Origin: Ptiloglossa arizonensis
Taxonomy: Eukaryota; Arthropoda; Insecta; Hymenoptera; Colletidae
DNA length: 64,000 bases
Assembly (NCBI RefSeq): GCF_051014685.1
Contig: NW_027478397.1
Coordinates: 744,001 to 808,000 of the forward strand
Direction of reading: 5' to 3'
The position numbers and the translations under genes were made by a program. The notes beneath the pieces were generated by a model that ran no database searches, was not told where the DNA came from, and was given only the letters and a program-made list of their open reading frames with translations. Below are positions 63,141 through 64,000 of this stretch, in pieces. Every line of letters begins with the position of its first letter. Positions within the stretch are counted from its first letter, which is position 1.

Positions 63141-64000
63141 CGTTTCTCCGTTTCTTTGTTCGTTTCTCCGTTTCTTTGGTCGTTTCTCCGTTTCTTTCTT
63201 CGCTTCTCCGTTTCTTTGTTCGTTTCTCCGTTTATTTCTTCGTTTCTCCTTTTATTTCTCCGTTTCTCCGTTTCTTTCTTCGTTACTCCGGTTCTTTCTT
63301 CGTTTCTCCGTTTCTTTCTTCGTTTCTCCATTTCTTTTTTCGTTTCTCCGTTTCTTCCTTCGTTTCTCCGTTTCTTCCTTCGTTTCTCCGTTTCTTTGTT
63401 CGTTTCTGCGTTTATTTCTTCGTTTCTCCATTTATTTTCCCGTTTCTCCGTTTCTTTCTTCGTTACTCCCTTTCTCTCATCGTATCTCCGTTTCTTTCTT
63501 CGTTTCTCCGTTTCTTTCTTCGTTTCTCCGTTTCTTTCTTCGATTCTCCGTTTCTTTCTTCGATTCTCCGTTTCTTTCTTCGTTTCTCCGTTTCTCTCTT
63601 CGTATCTCCGTTTCTTTCTTCGTTTCTCCGTTTCTTTCTTCGTTTCTCCATTGCTTTCTTCGATTCTCCGTTTCTTTCTTCGTTTCTCCATTGCTTTCCT
63701 CGATTCTCCGTTTCTTTCTTCGTTTCTCCGTTTCCTGGTTCGTTTCTCCGTTTATTTCTTCGTTTCTCCATTTATTTCTCCGTTTCTTTCTTCGTTTCTC
63801 CGTTTCTTTGTTCGTTTCTCCGTTTCTTTCTTCGTTTCTCCGTTTCTTTCTTCGTTTCTCCGTTTCTTTCTTCGTTTCCACGGTTCTTTGTTCGTTTCTC
63901 CGTTTCTTTCATCGTTTCTCCGTTTCTTTCTTCGTTTCTCCGTTTCTTTCTTCGTTTCTCCGTTTCTTTCTTCATTTCTCCGTTTCTTTGTTCGCTTCTC
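63141..64000 (+). repeat. 1.16-kb-spaced block of the 20-bp array, copy 2 (runs to window end)
   Basis: Second copy. It carries an extra 40 bp containing a second CCATTGCTTTCCTCG unit near 63,690 compared with copy 1. The window ends inside it, at TTTGTTCGCTTCTC, the same landmark that closes copy 1 near 62,820. Confidence 0.9.

Larger units (their letters stand above)
44183..64000 (+). repeat. 20-bp minisatellite, main array, about 990 units, continues past the window
   Basis: The consensus is TTTCTCCGTTTCTTTCTTCG. Common variants are TTTGTTCG, TTTATTTCTTCG, CCATTTATTTCTCCG, TTTCTCGG, TTACTCCG and TTCTGCG, arranged in recurring orders that build higher-order repeats. The consensus + strand has no A and has G only in two CpGs per unit, giving extreme strand asymmetry and CpG density. 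With no A on + and no T on -, TAA, TAG and TGA cannot occur on either strand, so all six frames stay open for hundreds to thousands of codons. On + the peptide in every frame is FLRFFLRFSVSFFVSPFLSS, phase-shifted. I regard all these frames as non-coding. Confidence 0.97.

Noticed and set aside
40416..63975. Many minus-strand frames rich in K, R, E and N (KRRNEERNGETKKE type)
   Set aside because: They are the other strand of the same minisatellite (or the sense strand in the inverted block); low-complexity translation of a T-free strand, not nuclear proteins.
44183..64000. FLRF motifs reminiscent of FMRFamide-like neuropeptides
   Set aside because: FLRF arises from TTTCTCCGTTTC. There is no signal peptide, no glycine for amidation and no dibasic cleavage sites around it.

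Overview
This window looks like heterochromatic, satellite-dense insect nuclear DNA. No protein-coding or RNA gene can be supported in it. The only gene-like sequence is decayed mitochondrial nad2, which reads best with TGA as tryptophan, ATA as methionine and AGA as serine (the invertebrate mitochondrial code) and is extremely AT-rich. Its divergent ND2 sequence suggests a hymenopteran, perhaps a bee; that is inference from family features, not an identification.

Layout. (1) Positions 1-40,204 are one head-to-tail array of a 177-bp satellite (about 227 monomers, one orientation). It is built from nested segmental copies: a multi-kb unit present twice (about 2.3-10.2 kb and 12.2-19.0 kb), an 11-monomer tandem duplication, a 7-monomer higher-order repeat near 33-36 kb, and a block shared between 29-30.4 kb and 37.7-39.1 kb. 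(2) At about 40,204 the satellite stops inside a monomer and a 20-bp pyrimidine-strand minisatellite begins (40,205-40,797). (3) An AT-rich island of 1.7 kb follows (40,798-42,525). It holds a nad2 nuclear mitochondrial insertion (NUMT, 40,798 to about 41,525, + strand), about 765 bp of unassigned nuclear sequence, and an inverted copy of the first part of the same NUMT (about 42,290-42,525, - strand). (4) The 20-bp minisatellite returns in inverted orientation (42,526-43,740) and simplifies to an 8-bp array (43,741-44,182). It then flips polarity at a 12-bp palindrome (44,177-44,188) and runs as a pyrimidine-strand 20-bp array to the end of the window (44,183-64,000, about 990 units).

The minisatellite, the nad2 fragment and their junction are mirrored around a 1.3-kb loop. 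This resembles a foldback architecture in which the inverted arms are made of tandem repeats plus captured organelle DNA. The arms differ at about a dozen sites over 205 bp, so the inversion is not simply an assembly mirror image.

Very long open frames (up to 3,401 codons) cross the 20-bp array, but they are a composition artefact. The consensus has no A on the + strand, so no stop codon can be written in any of the six frames, and all frames give the same 20-residue peptide because 20 is not a multiple of 3. The 177-bp unit is a multiple of 3 but is interrupted by stops nearly every monomer or two, so it is also non-coding.
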